Below are positions 1-8,965 of a stretch of DNA of 59,808 nt, in pieces. The translations under genes and the position numbers were made by a program. The notes beneath the pieces are model-generated. The model worked only from the letters and a program-made list of their open reading frames with translations, had not been told where the DNA came from and ran no database searches. The DNA comes from a virus: the IMG/VR virus record IMGVR_UViG_3300007512_000039, positions 1 to 59,808 of that record. One strand, given 5' to 3'. Numbering within the stretch: the stretch's first letter is position 1; each line of letters opens with the position of its first letter.

Positions 1-19
1 GGTGTGTAGCTGAGAAGCG

Positions 20-26
20 TTATACT
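20..26 (+). promoter_or_regulatory. Possible -10 promoter element
   Basis: TATACT at 21-26 lies 20 bases before the first start codon. The same kind of hexamer (TATACT, TATTCT, TATAGT, TATGAT) occurs just before several other transcription-unit heads here (5252, 10362, 17201, 48873 and the minus-strand site at 45515). No good -35 can be judged because the window begins 20 bases upstream. Inference only. Confidence 0.3.
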
Positions 27-46
27 CGGGCCAGGAGAACCTTCAA

Positions 47-1801
47 ATGCCTTCCCTTCATCAGTCTGGTCCCTCGAAAGAGGCTCGTTGGCGGAACACG
101 CCCATGTCGCTTCAGGAGCGGGATGCCTGGGAGAGGCAGCTCAAGGCGGCCCAGGAGAAGAAGCACGAGGCGAAGAAGCTCAAAGGCACTCGCCTCGCCC
201 ACGGAATGAGGGCCATGCAGAACAGCTTTCAATCGCAGACCCCGAAGGCCCGGCTGACTCGTCGGCTTGGCCTGGGTGTGGTGAAGAAGGGCTCTCTCTG
301 TGAGGCCATCGCCGGGACCATCAATCGCTCGGACTTCGCCCGCATCGACGTGGTCTACGAGGAGAGTCCTGCAGTTCAGCAGCTCCTGCCGAAGTCGGCG
401 GGGGTGATGACTGCGTTGCGGGGCCTGACCTCGCAGCCTGTGACGACTGGCGAAGAGGTGCTCGAGCGGTCGCTGAAGCTCGCCTCCCGTCCGCAGTTCG
501 ATGTCATCCAGCTTCGCGTGGACGGCTACGGCTACATCCTGAAGCACTCGGCAGCTCCGAAGGGTGTGAAGCCTCAGGAGCGGAAGGTGTCCAAGGAGGC
601 GGCGCAGAAGGCCCTCCCCCAGGAGATGGTCAACACTGCAGATCAGCAGGGTGTGGCAACCGTCACGGAGGTTCAGGCTGCTCCCGACCCGATGCAGGAG
701 CAGCCCCAGGCTGTGACGCAGTTCGGCATGTACAAGGTGACGGAGGCCACAGGCGGGCAGCTCGTCGGCTTCGTCATCCCGCAGCTCTTCGATCCGGTGC
801 AAGGTGTTCCGGTACAGCAAGGCCTCTTCTTCACGGGCGGCCAGTACGCTCTCGCTCCGCAGTTCCAGGGCGTCCTCACGGGCGTGAGCCACAATCTTCC
901 GGAGAGCGGAGAGCCTCGAGGTCTCGGCATCTTCTACCACACCGACGGCAAGGGTCTCCTGGCCACGGTGCCCTACACCATCATCTCCAAGGTGACGGCA
1001 GAGGGTGTGCCGTACTACGCGGCGCAGACGCAGACGGGTGATGAGGTTCAGGTCAAGATCTCTCAGGAGATCGTGCGGCCGCTTGCGGCGACTCCGGGTG
1101 AGATCATCATCCCGGCCAACTTCAAGTGGCTCGCCCTCGACAACGAGGTGCAGCTCATCGGGCCGGAGGCGGACCCGATGGCGGCACAGAAGGCGGCGTC
1201 GGTCGGCACCCTGTGTGAGATCCGTGCCTGGAGGCACGAGCTGGGGGCGGGTGGCGGTGTGGACCTGCAGGGACCGGTGTTCTCGAAGCTCGGTTCCGGG
1301 ACGCACACCTGGGCGGATGGCCTGTTCTACCTGGCTGCAGCCGGGATGCCACAGAACCTGGCCCTGGCCTGCATCGACAAGGCGGCTTCGTCGGGACAGG
1401 TCGTGAAGATGTACGGCCTGGCCCCACTGACAGATCACGACGACATGCTGAAGGATGCGGCCGCAGAAGCAGTGGCAGACTTCAAGCGTCTCGATCTGCC
1501 AGAGCGGCCACTTCTGCTGAAGGAGGCCCTCGCCATCGAGAGCACCAAGGAGGCTCGTGCTCTGGTCGGTACCAATGCTGTAGACCATCTCCTGGCCCTG
1601 AACTTCATCAACCCGGAGAACGTGGAGACCTTCGTCGAGTACCTGCCTGAGCTTGAGGACACTGCGTCCAAGCTGGCCCAGCTCACTTTCGCCGTGCAGC
1701 TCGGTCTCCAGAGTGTACCGAAGACGGCAGCCATCCATGCCATGCGGTCGCTCGATGCTGTCATCGCTTCGCTGAAGGCTCTGCGTCAGTACAAGGTGTG
1801 A
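47..1801 (+). CDS. Unassigned probable virion protein, 584 aa
   Basis: I do not recognise the family. The N-terminal 60 residues are basic and Gln/Lys-rich. The rest alternates short beta-like stretches with helices and has no signal peptide or membrane segment. It contains three copies of the K-x-A-S motif that recurs in the head-region proteins of this window (LKLAS, QKAAS, DKAAS), which is the main reason to infer a virion role. The ATG at 47 is preceded by AGGAG at 33-37. It heads a tight four-gene plus-strand run, and its stop overlaps the next start. Confidence 0.75.
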   Translation: MPSLHQSGPSKEARWRNTPMSLQERDAWERQLKAAQEKKHEAKKLKGTRLAHGMRAMQNSFQSQTPKARLTRRLGLGVVKKGSLCEAIAGTINRSDFARIDVVYEESPAVQQLLPKSAGVMTALRGLTSQPVTTGEEVLERSLKLASRPQFDVIQLRVDGYGYILKHSAAPKGVKPQERKVSKEAAQKALPQEMVNTADQQGVATVTEVQAAPDPMQEQPQAVTQFGMYKVTEATGGQLVGFVIPQLFDPVQGVPVQQGLFFTGGQYALAPQFQGVLTGVSHNLPESGEPRGLGIFYHTDGKGLLATVPYTIISKVTAEGVPYYAAQTQTGDEVQVKISQEIVRPLAATPGEIIIPANFKWLALDNEVQLIGPEADPMAAQKAASVGTLCEIRAWRHELGAGGGVDLQGPVFSKLGSGTHTWADGLFYLAAAGMPQNLALACIDKAASSGQVVKMYGLAPLTDHDDMLKDAAAEAVADFKRLDLPERPLLLKEALAIESTKEARALVGTNAVDHLLALNFINPENVETFVEYLPELEDTASKLAQLTFAVQLGLQSVPKTAAIHAMRSLDAVIASLKALRQYKV

Positions 1802-2661
1802 TGCGGCACCCCGCGCAGTTCTTCGTTCACTTCCTCTGGCTCTCCCTCGTAGAGCCTTCTTTGAAGGAAGTGAACAAGGTCCTTGACCGGTTCGGCCTTG
1901 CGGGTCTGACAGAGGGCCAGTACGGCCACATCCTCGAAGACCTGCCGACTACTCCTGACGACTTTCAGCCTGTGAACTCACGGCACCGGCCCACGATGGC
2001 ATGGCTAAAGAAGGTCGGCATCCGTTCGTTGGTTCGAGCAGACAAGGTCGCGCAAGAGATGAAGGTGGCTATCCTCGGCCATCCTCCTACGCGGGAGAAG
2101 GTCGAGCAGCTCCTCATCGGCAATGTCTCTCCTCGGGAGGTCTCGTACCGTCTGCAACGGATCGGGACGCACGTCTCAGATGCCGCTGTAGCGGAGTTCC
2201 GTCACTACTTCTGGGACACGCGAGAGATGGGCATCGCCGATTGGGCCGCGTACTTTGCTGAGGACCGGCAAGGGCGTACCCACATCTTGATGAGCCCCTA
2301 CATGGCAGCACTTCGGGGAGGGCCTGACCTGGCCCTGTATCGGGCAGGAATCAAGACCAAGCTCGACACGAAGAAGATCATGGAGGGGGTCATGCGAGAG
2401 CTATGGCACACCTTCCAGGAGACCTGTACGCTTCCGCTCTCGCAGCGGAAGGTCGAGATGCTGGGAACCCTCTCTCGGAACATTGCTCGTGCGGACGAGC
2501 GGTTGAAGGCCAGTGATACGGCACTGCAGGAGATCCTGCAGCAGTTCGAGAAGTTCAAGGTCATCGCGGACGATGAAGAGATCGTCACTCTTGCCGAGCT
2601 TGCTCCTACAGGTACGGTGAGTGATAAGAGTAGGGAACAGATCGTCTCGCGTCAGGGGTGA
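1801..2661 (+). CDS. Unknown protein, 286 aa
   Basis: The ATG at 1801 overlaps the previous stop (TGATG), which suggests translational coupling. A GTG at 1798 is an alternative start. The protein is mostly helical and charged, without a recognised motif. The middle part (SYRLQRIGTHVSDAAVAEFR) looks like a helix-loop-helix stretch and the C-terminal third could form a short coiled coil. Its position between virion-type genes suggests a structural or assembly role, but nothing in the sequence fixes it. Confidence 0.7.
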   Translation: MRHPAQFFVHFLWLSLVEPSLKEVNKVLDRFGLAGLTEGQYGHILEDLPTTPDDFQPVNSRHRPTMAWLKKVGIRSLVRADKVAQEMKVAILGHPPTREKVEQLLIGNVSPREVSYRLQRIGTHVSDAAVAEFRHYFWDTREMGIADWAAYFAEDRQGRTHILMSPYMAALRGGPDLALYRAGIKTKLDTKKIMEGVMRELWHTFQETCTLPLSQRKVEMLGTLSRNIARADERLKASDTALQEILQQFEKFKVIADDEEIVTLAELAPTGTVSDKSREQIVSRQG

Positions 2662-2664
2662 GGA

Positions 2665-3117
2665 ATGGTACCGCAGGGCATGATTCGTACGAGCGACGGA
2701 GTGCTCACCCAGGCTCCGGCATGGGCGATGGAGTTTCACCGCAAGGACTACCTGCGGGAGGCCTACGATGCGCAGTCGCAGCTCGCCACAGAGCCGCCGC
2801 CGCAGCGTCTGGAGTTCCGTGGCGACAACATCCAGGCCGATGTCGTGCTCAAGGGCGAGCACGATGTCATCTTCCAGATCTACATCGGCACCAAGGATGC
2901 GCCTGCGCCTCTCCTTCCCGATGTCGAGGTGGTGATGTTCCGCGTGATCCTGGATCACTTCGGTACTACGGATCGCTTCGAGGGTGATGAGGTGTCGGAG
3001 CTTCGAAGCTACGCCGTGAAGGCGAAGGGCCTGCGAGGTATTCCCACCTACAGGGAGGAGTTCCACGTCGCCGGATTCCTCCACCTCCTCGATGCCACCA
3101 TCGGCGAGCTGGAGTAG
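2665..3117 (+). CDS. Unknown protein, 150 aa
   Basis: A soluble protein rich in predicted beta strands, with no recognised domain. AGGGG lies 7 bases upstream of the ATG at 2665; a second ATG at 2680 is possible. Three bases separate it from the preceding gene and three from the following one, so all four genes 47-3516 are likely co-transcribed. A small head, neck or tail-completion protein would fit the size and context, but this is inference. Confidence 0.65.
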   Translation: MVPQGMIRTSDGVLTQAPAWAMEFHRKDYLREAYDAQSQLATEPPPQRLEFRGDNIQADVVLKGEHDVIFQIYIGTKDAPAPLLPDVEVVMFRVILDHFGTTDRFEGDEVSELRSYAVKAKGLRGIPTYREEFHVAGFLHLLDATIGELE

Positions 3118-3120
3118 ACC

Positions 3121-3516
3121 ATGGCCATGATCGTCAAGTCCTTTGCCACGGTGAAGGAGGTCAGGGACTTCATGGCCGAGAACAATCTCGGCAAGGAAGA
3201 CATCCTCTCCTTCGACACCAACGCCTCAGGGTTCATCGACATCCTTTTCGATGATGGGTCCATCTCGGACTACGCCTCTGGCACCAACGAGACGCATACC
3301 GTCGGCGACGGGTACCGTGTTCGCCATCTCCAGTTGTGGGCGAGTGGTGGTGCAGGCTCTGCCACCATCTTTGGCGGAGACACCATCACCATCCCTGACG
3401 GCGCGCGGATTCCGCTCGACTTCCACGGAGCACTGATCGGTGATGGAACGGCCGCGTCGAACATTGTGGTAGGCGCGAACACCTACTACTACATCGACTG
3501 GTACGATCGCTCATAG
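3121..3516 (+). CDS. Unknown small beta-rich protein, 131 aa
   Basis: The N-terminal third is helical and acidic. The last 70 residues are Gly/Ala/Thr-rich beta-type sequence (LWASGGAGSATIFGGDTITI) like a small jelly-roll or decoration domain. It is the last gene of the first plus-strand run and ends one base before the convergent RNase HII gene. The product is probably a virion protein; no family was recognised. Confidence 0.65.
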   Translation: MAMIVKSFATVKEVRDFMAENNLGKEDILSFDTNASGFIDILFDDGSISDYASGTNETHTVGDGYRVRHLQLWASGGAGSATIFGGDTITIPDGARIPLDFHGALIGDGTAASNIVVGANTYYYIDWYDRS

Positions 3517-4167
3517 TCACCGCCTGAAGGCCCTACGCCCTCGACCTCCGGTCTTCGCGTCGTCTCTGCGAAGGACAGTCCGGCAAGCCTTCTGCCGGTG
3601 GAACTCGCAAGCACCGTACTCGGCAATGGCTGCACGATGCTCCTTCGTGCCGTAGCCCATGTTTCGGTCCCAGCCGTATTGGCCCCACCGCTTGTGAGCA
3701 CGGAGCATGACTTCGTCCCTTCGTAGCTTTGCGAGGATGCTGGCGGCCGCTACAAGCCAGTACTTGCTGTCTGCTCTGGGGATTGCCACTTCTGGACCCA
3801 GTCCTCCGACCTTGGTCTTCCCATCTGTGATCAGGAGCATGTCTGGTTGTAGGGACTCTACAGCCGCAAGGACTGCCCTTTTTTGTGCTTCGTGTAGCGC
3901 TCTTCCATGTCCCAGCTCATTGATGTCACGAACGGAGGCAAGGCCAAATCCGACCTCTCCTTCATTCTCCACCAAATAGGAGATCAGAGATGGTTCCAGT
4001 CGCTCTCTCTCCGGCCGAGTGGTCTTCTTTGAGTCCCTCACTTCCGCAATAGGCCAGAAGGTTGTCAACTGGTTGAACGGAATCTCCAGAGTCATCGCGA
4101 CGGCCGTGACGCAGAATGGCCCTGCGAGGGCCCCGGTGCCGACCTCGTCCAGCCCAACGTAAATCAC
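3517..4167 (-). CDS. rnhB: Ribonuclease HII
   Basis: Ribonuclease HII cuts the RNA strand of RNA-DNA hybrids and sites of single ribonucleotides in DNA. The 216-residue length is normal. The N-terminal active-site motif reads GLDEVGTGALAGP, with the catalytic Asp-Glu pair. Further conserved parts follow: RDSKK, ITDGKTKVGG, ADSKYWLVAAASILAK and the GYGTKEH segment. The usual GRG motif is GTG here, so the Arg that helps read the ribonucleotide is missing. The start is a GTG at 4167 with GAGGTG upstream. It overlaps the upstream minus-strand ORF by about 200 bases. A role in primer removal or nucleotide recycling is likely. Confidence 0.93.
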   Translation of the reverse strand: MIYVGLDEVGTGALAGPFCVTAVAMTLEIPFNQLTTFWPIAEVRDSKKTTRPERERLEPSLISYLVENEGEVGFGLASVRDINELGHGRALHEAQKRAVLAAVESLQPDMLLITDGKTKVGGLGPEVAIPRADSKYWLVAAASILAKLRRDEVMLRAHKRWGQYGWDRNMGYGTKEHRAAIAEYGACEFHRQKACRTVLRRDDAKTGGRGRRAFRR

Positions 4168-4513
4168 CTGTCACCTCATAAGGATTGATGTCTTTTCTGG
4201 GTCCCAAACCCTTCAAGAGGATGAGAGCCTTAAAAGAAGTGCCCTTCCATTCACTTCTCTGGTACTTGCAGTCGTTGATGCTCGCCCACTCCTTGAGCTG
4301 AGCCCTCAACGATCGCACTTCCTCCTTTAGCCAGGGGCGGAGGAGCGTGATTGTGAAGACCCACTGTAGCGGGTCATCACGCTCCCCCAGCCTGTAGCTG
4401 TAGATGTCGTGGTCGAGTGCCCAGTTCACGGTCTGAATGAACTGAGCGACCCAGACCAGGCTCTCAGGTTCGGGCTTCTCGCTGTGTCCGTCCACTCTGC
4501 TCGACCGGGTCAA
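3962..4513 (-). CDS. Unknown protein, 183 aa, overlapping rnhB
   Basis: The first 115 residues look like a real helical protein (FIQTVNWALDHD, LRPWLKEEVRSLRAQLKEW). The remaining 68 residues are read from the rnhB region in another frame and are Arg/Gly-rich. The listed start is a TTG at 4513 without a clear ribosome site; a GTG about six codons later is possible. The real product may be shorter, or a frameshift near 4170 could fuse it to RNase HII. Function unknown. Confidence 0.5.
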   Translation of the reverse strand: MTRSSRVDGHSEKPEPESLVWVAQFIQTVNWALDHDIYSYRLGERDDPLQWVFTITLLRPWLKEEVRSLRAQLKEWASINDCKYQRSEWKGTSFKALILLKGLGPRKDINPYEVTGDLRWAGRGRHRGPRRAILRHGRRDDSGDSVQPVDNLLAYCGSEGLKEDHSAGERATGTISDLLFGGE

Positions 4514-5204
4514 GGAGGGCGAAGGGTCGCCGCTTCTTCTTTTGTAGGGTGTAGCCCGCAGAGCTTCCCAGGGGGAATGCAGAGAAGAGGTCAGCGACGG
4601 TGTTCACCATCTTGGGGAGAGCGATGGAGAACTCCCGCTTCCGGATCAGGATGTCATCGTGCCTCGGCGGGTAGACGAATGCCTTGACCGCCTCGTATGC
4701 TATCTTGCCGCCCTTCTTGACAGGCAACCGGATGATGATGTGTGGCATCATCCACACGTCACCCTCTCGGCCGAAGTCGAGACCGACGCCCCATCCCACT
4801 ACGCGACACCGGGCCTTGTCCACGGTGATGGGCGGACGCCGCGGGGCCGGAACGAGCGGGGAGCTCCACACTCCGTCATAGGGCAGGACCTGGCCCCGCT
4901 CCATGACCTGCGGCTTCGCCGGGTCCGGATCGTAGATGTTGAGCTCGGACCCGTTGATCGGGACGCGCTCGAGGATTTCCTGGATGCGAGCGAGATCATC
5001 TTCATCGGACCCGGGAGCCCACGACTCGCCCACGATGGACGAGTAGAAGTTGATGTCGTTGCCCAGGAAGTCCATCCGGAGGAGGCGGTGTTCTGGGATG
5101 GTGACCTCTTCGCCTCCTTTGGTGGTGGTGAGTTCTTCGGGCTGGTAGAGGACTTCCAGCCCGATGCCTGCGACGAGCGAAAGTCGTCGGCGGGGAGTTT
5201 GCAT
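4464..5204 (-). CDS. Unknown protein, 246 aa
   Basis: The ATG at 5204 has GGAG about 10 bases upstream and is preferred over the ATG at 5231. The protein begins with a short basic stretch (MQTPRRRLSL) and is otherwise a mixed alpha/beta soluble protein without a recognised motif. A Gly/Trp patch near the middle (RVVGWGVGLDFG) may be a structural core. Its end overlaps the next minus-strand gene. It is divergent from the terminase, with about 70 bases between their starts. Confidence 0.65.
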   Translation of the reverse strand: MQTPRRRLSLVAGIGLEVLYQPEELTTTKGGEEVTIPEHRLLRMDFLGNDINFYSSIVGESWAPGSDEDDLARIQEILERVPINGSELNIYDPDPAKPQVMERGQVLPYDGVWSSPLVPAPRRPPITVDKARCRVVGWGVGLDFGREGDVWMMPHIIIRLPVKKGGKIAYEAVKAFVYPPRHDDILIRKREFSIALPKMVNTVADLFSAFPLGSSAGYTLQKKKRRPFALLDPVEQSGRTQREART

Positions 5205-5251
5205 GTTGGGTGTCTCCAGACCCGGCACCATGGATTAGGTGTTTACCGGGC

Positions 5252-5257
5252 TATTCT
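5252..5257 (+). promoter_or_regulatory. Possible -10 element before terminase
   Basis: TATTCT lies 18 bases before the terminase ATG in the short gap between divergent genes. It resembles the other hexamers listed (TATTCT again at 48873). No convincing -35 was seen. Inference. Confidence 0.28.
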
Positions 5258-5275
5258 CCTTATGGCAGGGAAAGG

Positions 5276-8200
5276 ATGGGCATTTACGACGAGGATCCTG
5301 ACGTTCTGGAGTACTCCATTGAAGGGTGGAACTCCCTTGAGTACCGGGAGCCGTGGGATCACGAACCACCGATTCCTGCCGTAGAGGATTGGGAGGTAGA
5401 GCGACACTTGCGGGAGCAGAGGCTCCGCTACGCCCTCACCCCGTCGCAGTTCACGGAAGAGACTGTGCTCATGCCCAACGCGAAGACGCGGGCATTGGAG
5501 GCGTTTTCCTTCGCAGATCGTCCTTACCTGAGGAAGGTCTACAATACGCAGTCCAATCGTGTCCTTCTCATGGCCGGACGGCAGGTGGAGAAGTGTGTTC
5601 ATGAAGATGAAGTAGTAGTCGACTCTTTCGGCAAGCCGACCCCTATCAAAGACCTGTTGGTCGGCGATATACTTGTGTGCTTGGCTACCGAGGAAACGTC
5701 CCCGAATGTTGAGCGAGGGTCGGGATCTCGGATGACCACGTCAAAGATTACGTGGAAGTCTCGCAAGCGTAAGAAGCCTTGCCGCGAGATCCGGACGAGA
5801 CAGGGCCATCGCTCTCGTATGGCTACGACACATCCTGTTCGGGTGTGGAACGGGTGGAAGGCTGCTGGAGATCTCGAAATAGGAGATCGAATCGCAGTGG
5901 TTCGTAGGGCAGGGGTGTTCAGCAGCTGCGATTACGACGTGTCTTCCTCTCGGGTACGGCTCACCGCCTACATGATTGGAGATGGCGGGTGCAACCCCAA
6001 AGACGTGACCTTCACGAACGAGACCTTTGAGGTCCTTGACGATTTCGACGATGCTCTTGTTGATGAAGGGATGTCGTACACCTTCTCACCCAAGAAGGAT
6101 TCAAACACGACCTGCTTCCGTCTCCCTCGCTATCGAGCAGAGAAGCTCCGTGGATGGCTGGAAGAGGATGGTCTTTTGGGGACGGACTCCTACTCGAAGT
6201 TCCTTCCTGATTGGGTATTTCGTCTTTCGCGAGAGCAGACGTCTCTGTTCCTGAACAGGCTTTGGTCTACAGACGGGCACGTCAAGTGCAACACCGACAC
6301 GAAGTGGTCCATCGAGTACTGCTCTATGTCGGAGAGGCTGGTCAGGCAGGTTCAGGCATTGCTGTGGAAGCTTGGCATCCCTTCCAGGATCAGAGAGAAC
6401 TGGCCTTCGATCTATAAGAAGCGCGGTGAGAAGGTTCTTGCTTATATCCTCCGTATCGAGACTCAAGAAGGTGTACGTTCGTTCGTTCGTGACATCGGTG
6501 CGCTTGGAAAGATCGAGCGGCAAGAGCTTGACCCCTGGGAGACCAACAACAATCGAGACACGTTGCCGTTGGAGGTGAACGAGTTCATACGGGAGATCTA
6601 CGATGAGGTCTCACCGAAGAAGGGAGACCGAACCCTTCAGTCCGCAGGACTTCGCCGTAGCCCTAAGTACTGCCTGACCCGGAAGAAGCTGCTCGCGTAT
6701 GTCGAGTTTTTCGAAGGAGACCCTCGATACTCACCCTCGAAAGTTCGGCTCCTGAAGGAGCACGTGAGTTCTGACATTTACTGGGACGAGGTGGAGTCTA
6801 TCAACGAGATGGGGGAGCAGTGGTGCTACGACCTGACGGTTGATCGTCATCACAACTTCGTCGCAGGCGGGATTGTCACGCACAACAGCACCTCTCTCGG
6901 TAATCGGATGCTGGCTCTATGCTGCCTCATCCCGCATTTCCGTGCACTGTACGTCTCCCCGTCTTCAACACAGACCAAGGAGTTCTCGAACCGGCGGTTG
7001 CGTGAAGTCTTGATGACCTCGCCGCGACTGAGGACGTGGTTCCCGCAGCATCTCACGGACAATGTCTTTGAGAAGCGAGCCATCAACCGGAGTGGAATCA
7101 CACTCCGGTATGCGTTCCTCAACGCAGATCGCTGCCGGGGACTCTCTGCAGATAGTGTCATCCTCGACGAGTTCCAGGATCTCCTTCTCGACACTATTCC
7201 GGTCATCGAGGAGGCTGCGTCCCACTCCGCCTTCAAGTACTTCATCTACGCAGGAACTCCGAAGTCGCTCGACAACCCGATCGAGCACTACTGGTCCACC
7301 TTCTCGACTCGCAACGAATGGGCAGTCCCCTGTGAGCGGCACGGCACTCCTAAGGTTCCGGGCTCCTGGCACTGGAACATCCTGGGTGAGAGGAACATCT
7401 CCAAGGCCGGACCGGTCTGTGACCGCTGCGGCGGTCCCATCTTCCCCAACCATCCGAAAGCACAATGGGTCCGTACCGGTAACCCCGACCCCAACCTCAC
7501 GGTCTTTGAGGGTTTCCGCATCCCGCAGCTCATGGTCCCCTGGATCAGCTGGAAGGAGCTGTGGACCAAGTACACGGACTACCCACGTGCACAGTTCTTT
7601 AACGAGTGCCTGGGCCAGTCCTTCGATTCAGGACAGCGCCCTCTCACTCAGGACGACATCAGGCAAAACTGTGATTCCTCAATCACCCTCACTCCCGAAG
7701 GGGTGGCCGACATCCGTCGACGGATGGCGGGGGTTCAGCTCTATGGCGGCATCGACTGGGGCCAGGGCTCGACGAACTCGTACACGGTGTTCTTCGTAGG
7801 CGGGTACCTCAACAACAAGTTCACCATCTTCTTCTGCCATCGCTTCGTTGGAGCGGAATCCGAACCGCGCACCCAGCTCAAGAAGATCTGCAGGATCATC
7901 GAGACCTTCAACCTTGCCCGCGTCTGTGTTGACCATGGTGGAGGCTTCTGGCCAAACGGTGAGCTTCTTCGTCGCTATGGCTCCAATCGCATCGTACGGG
8001 TGCAGTACCTCACGCCGAATGTCTTCATGCGTTGGGATGAGGCTCTTGGGCGGTACATCATCCACCGCTCCGAAGTCATGTCGGCGATGTTCAATGCCAT
8101 CAAGCGCGGCTCGGTCGTAAGGTTCCCTGCCTGGAAGTACTTCAAGTCTCCTTTCGCAGCAGACATGCTCTCCATCTTCTCGGAGTACTCCGAGAAGATG

Positions 8201-8359
8201 CACATGACGCAGTACAAGAAGTCGGCCAACAACACCGACGACTCCTTCCATGCGTTCCTCTACTGCTTCCTCTCTTCGATGATTGACATCCCTCGGCCCG
8301 ATGTCTTCATCCCTTCTCAGGCTGTGGACCGTATGCTTGAAGCTCGTGAAGAGTATTGA
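5276..8359 (+). CDS. terL: Terminase large subunit with in-frame intein
   Basis: This is the DNA-packaging motor: an ATPase that pumps DNA into the prohead and a nuclease that cuts it. The start ATG at 5276 follows GGGAAAGG. The precursor is 1027 residues; removing a 431-residue intein (residues 107-537) leaves about 596. Across the splice site the P-loop reads GRQVEK-ST. Walker B is SVILDEFQD and the coupling motif is FIYAGTPKS. A Cys-x2-Cys element (VCDRCGGP) with upstream PCERHG suggests a zinc site. The RNase H-like nuclease shows YGGIDWGQGS, ARVCVDHGGG and NTDDSFHAF. Splicing of the intein must occur before the ATPase can work. Confidence 0.95.
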   Translation: MGIYDEDPDVLEYSIEGWNSLEYREPWDHEPPIPAVEDWEVERHLREQRLRYALTPSQFTEETVLMPNAKTRALEAFSFADRPYLRKVYNTQSNRVLLMAGRQVEKCVHEDEVVVDSFGKPTPIKDLLVGDILVCLATEETSPNVERGSGSRMTTSKITWKSRKRKKPCREIRTRQGHRSRMATTHPVRVWNGWKAAGDLEIGDRIAVVRRAGVFSSCDYDVSSSRVRLTAYMIGDGGCNPKDVTFTNETFEVLDDFDDALVDEGMSYTFSPKKDSNTTCFRLPRYRAEKLRGWLEEDGLLGTDSYSKFLPDWVFRLSREQTSLFLNRLWSTDGHVKCNTDTKWSIEYCSMSERLVRQVQALLWKLGIPSRIRENWPSIYKKRGEKVLAYILRIETQEGVRSFVRDIGALGKIERQELDPWETNNNRDTLPLEVNEFIREIYDEVSPKKGDRTLQSAGLRRSPKYCLTRKKLLAYVEFFEGDPRYSPSKVRLLKEHVSSDIYWDEVESINEMGEQWCYDLTVDRHHNFVAGGIVTHNSTSLGNRMLALCCLIPHFRALYVSPSSTQTKEFSNRRLREVLMTSPRLRTWFPQHLTDNVFEKRAINRSGITLRYAFLNADRCRGLSADSVILDEFQDLLLDTIPVIEEAASHSAFKYFIYAGTPKSLDNPIEHYWSTFSTRNEWAVPCERHGTPKVPGSWHWNILGERNISKAGPVCDRCGGPIFPNHPKAQWVRTGNPDPNLTVFEGFRIPQLMVPWISWKELWTKYTDYPRAQFFNECLGQSFDSGQRPLTQDDIRQNCDSSITLTPEGVADIRRRMAGVQLYGGIDWGQGSTNSYTVFFVGGYLNNKFTIFFCHRFVGAESEPRTQLKKICRIIETFNLARVCVDHGGGFWPNGELLRRYGSNRIVRVQYLTPNVFMRWDEALGRYIIHRSEVMSAMFNAIKRGSVVRFPAWKYFKSPFAADMLSIFSEYSEKMHMTQYKKSANNTDDSFHAFLYCFLSSMIDIPRPDVFIPSQAVDRMLEAREEY
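5594..6886 (+). mobile_element. Intein with LAGLIDADG endonuclease in terL
   Basis: A 431-residue intein begins with Cys (CVHEDEVVVD) and ends VTHN before a Ser, which are the residues needed for standard protein splicing. Block B has TTHPV and block F has CYDLTVDRHHNFVAGG. The middle carries two LAGLIDADG-like motifs, AYMIGDGGCN and FLNRLWSTDGH, each with its acidic residue, so a homing endonuclease is probably intact. It sits inside the Walker A motif between Lys and Ser, a position used by inteins in many ATPases. Confidence 0.93.
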
Positions 8360-8406
8360 GAGCTAAGAAGGATTGTAGGTAAAGAGGCTAAAACTTCAAC
8401 CAAGAG

Positions 8407-8445
8407 CAGAGCGGGCCACCTCCACAAGGGAGGGGCCGCGCTCTG
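8407..8445. terminator. Bidirectional terminator hairpin
   Basis: CAGAGCGGGCCACCTCC pairs with GGAGGGGCCGCGCTCTG around a 5-base loop. It lies between the end of the plus-strand terminase and the end of the minus-strand gene at 8462, so it could stop transcription from both sides. Confidence 0.7.
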
Positions 8446-8461
8446 TCGAGAAGGGATGCGG

Positions 8462-8965
8462 CTACGCCGCCATCGTCAGGATCTGCTTGGCCATCGCCAT
8501 CGCCGCGCGGTCGCTCAGGGGATCCTTGCCCTGGGCCTTCCGCTGGCTCTGCAGCGTGTCGATCACGTCGGCGAGGTCCTTCTTGGCGGCGTTGGCAGCG
8601 GCCTCTGCCAGGGCCAACTTTCGGTTCTCCTTCGCTAGATCCCCGGCGAAGTTCTCTCCGAGGGTGACCGAGGCGGGCTGCTGAACTCCTCCGAGGGTCC
8701 GGGCCGTCACGATCTGGGTGACGACCTCTGAGGAAGCCGAAGCACATGCGGCCGCCAGCCCGGTCAGGCCGATGATGGCGCCGCTGGTCAGGGCCAACGT
8801 GGGGTCGATCGAGACCCCGAAGGTGGCCTCGGCCACCTTGTTGACGACAGTGCTGGTGGCGCCACCGGCGGCGGCGGCGGTGACCGTCGTACGGATTGGG
8901 TTTTCGTAGTATTCAACGGCGATACGATCGCATACGCCGATGTTCGGAAGCGTGGCACGACTCAT
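8462..8965 (-). CDS. Unknown Ala-rich membrane-associated protein, 167 aa
   Basis: The ATG at 8965 has TGGAGG upstream. The first half holds an Ala/Gly/Thr-rich stretch and a likely membrane segment near residues 57-77 (LALTSGAIIGLTGLAAACAS). The second half is helical and charged and may form a coiled coil (DLAKENRKLALAEAAANAAK). A virion or scaffold role is possible, but no family was recognised. Confidence 0.65.
   Translation of the reverse strand: MSRATLPNIGVCDRIAVEYYENPIRTTVTAAAAGGATSTVVNKVAEATFGVSIDPTLALTSGAIIGLTGLAAACASASSEVVTQIVTARTLGGVQQPASVTLGENFAGDLAKENRKLALAEAAANAAKKDLADVIDTLQSQRKAQGKDPLSDRAAMAMAKQILTMAA

Noticed and set aside
20-1738. 572-codon open frame on the minus strand
   Set aside because: It is antisense to the 47-1801 gene. 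High GC at third positions makes long mirror frames; it has no ribosome site and Leu/Arg-rich shadow composition.
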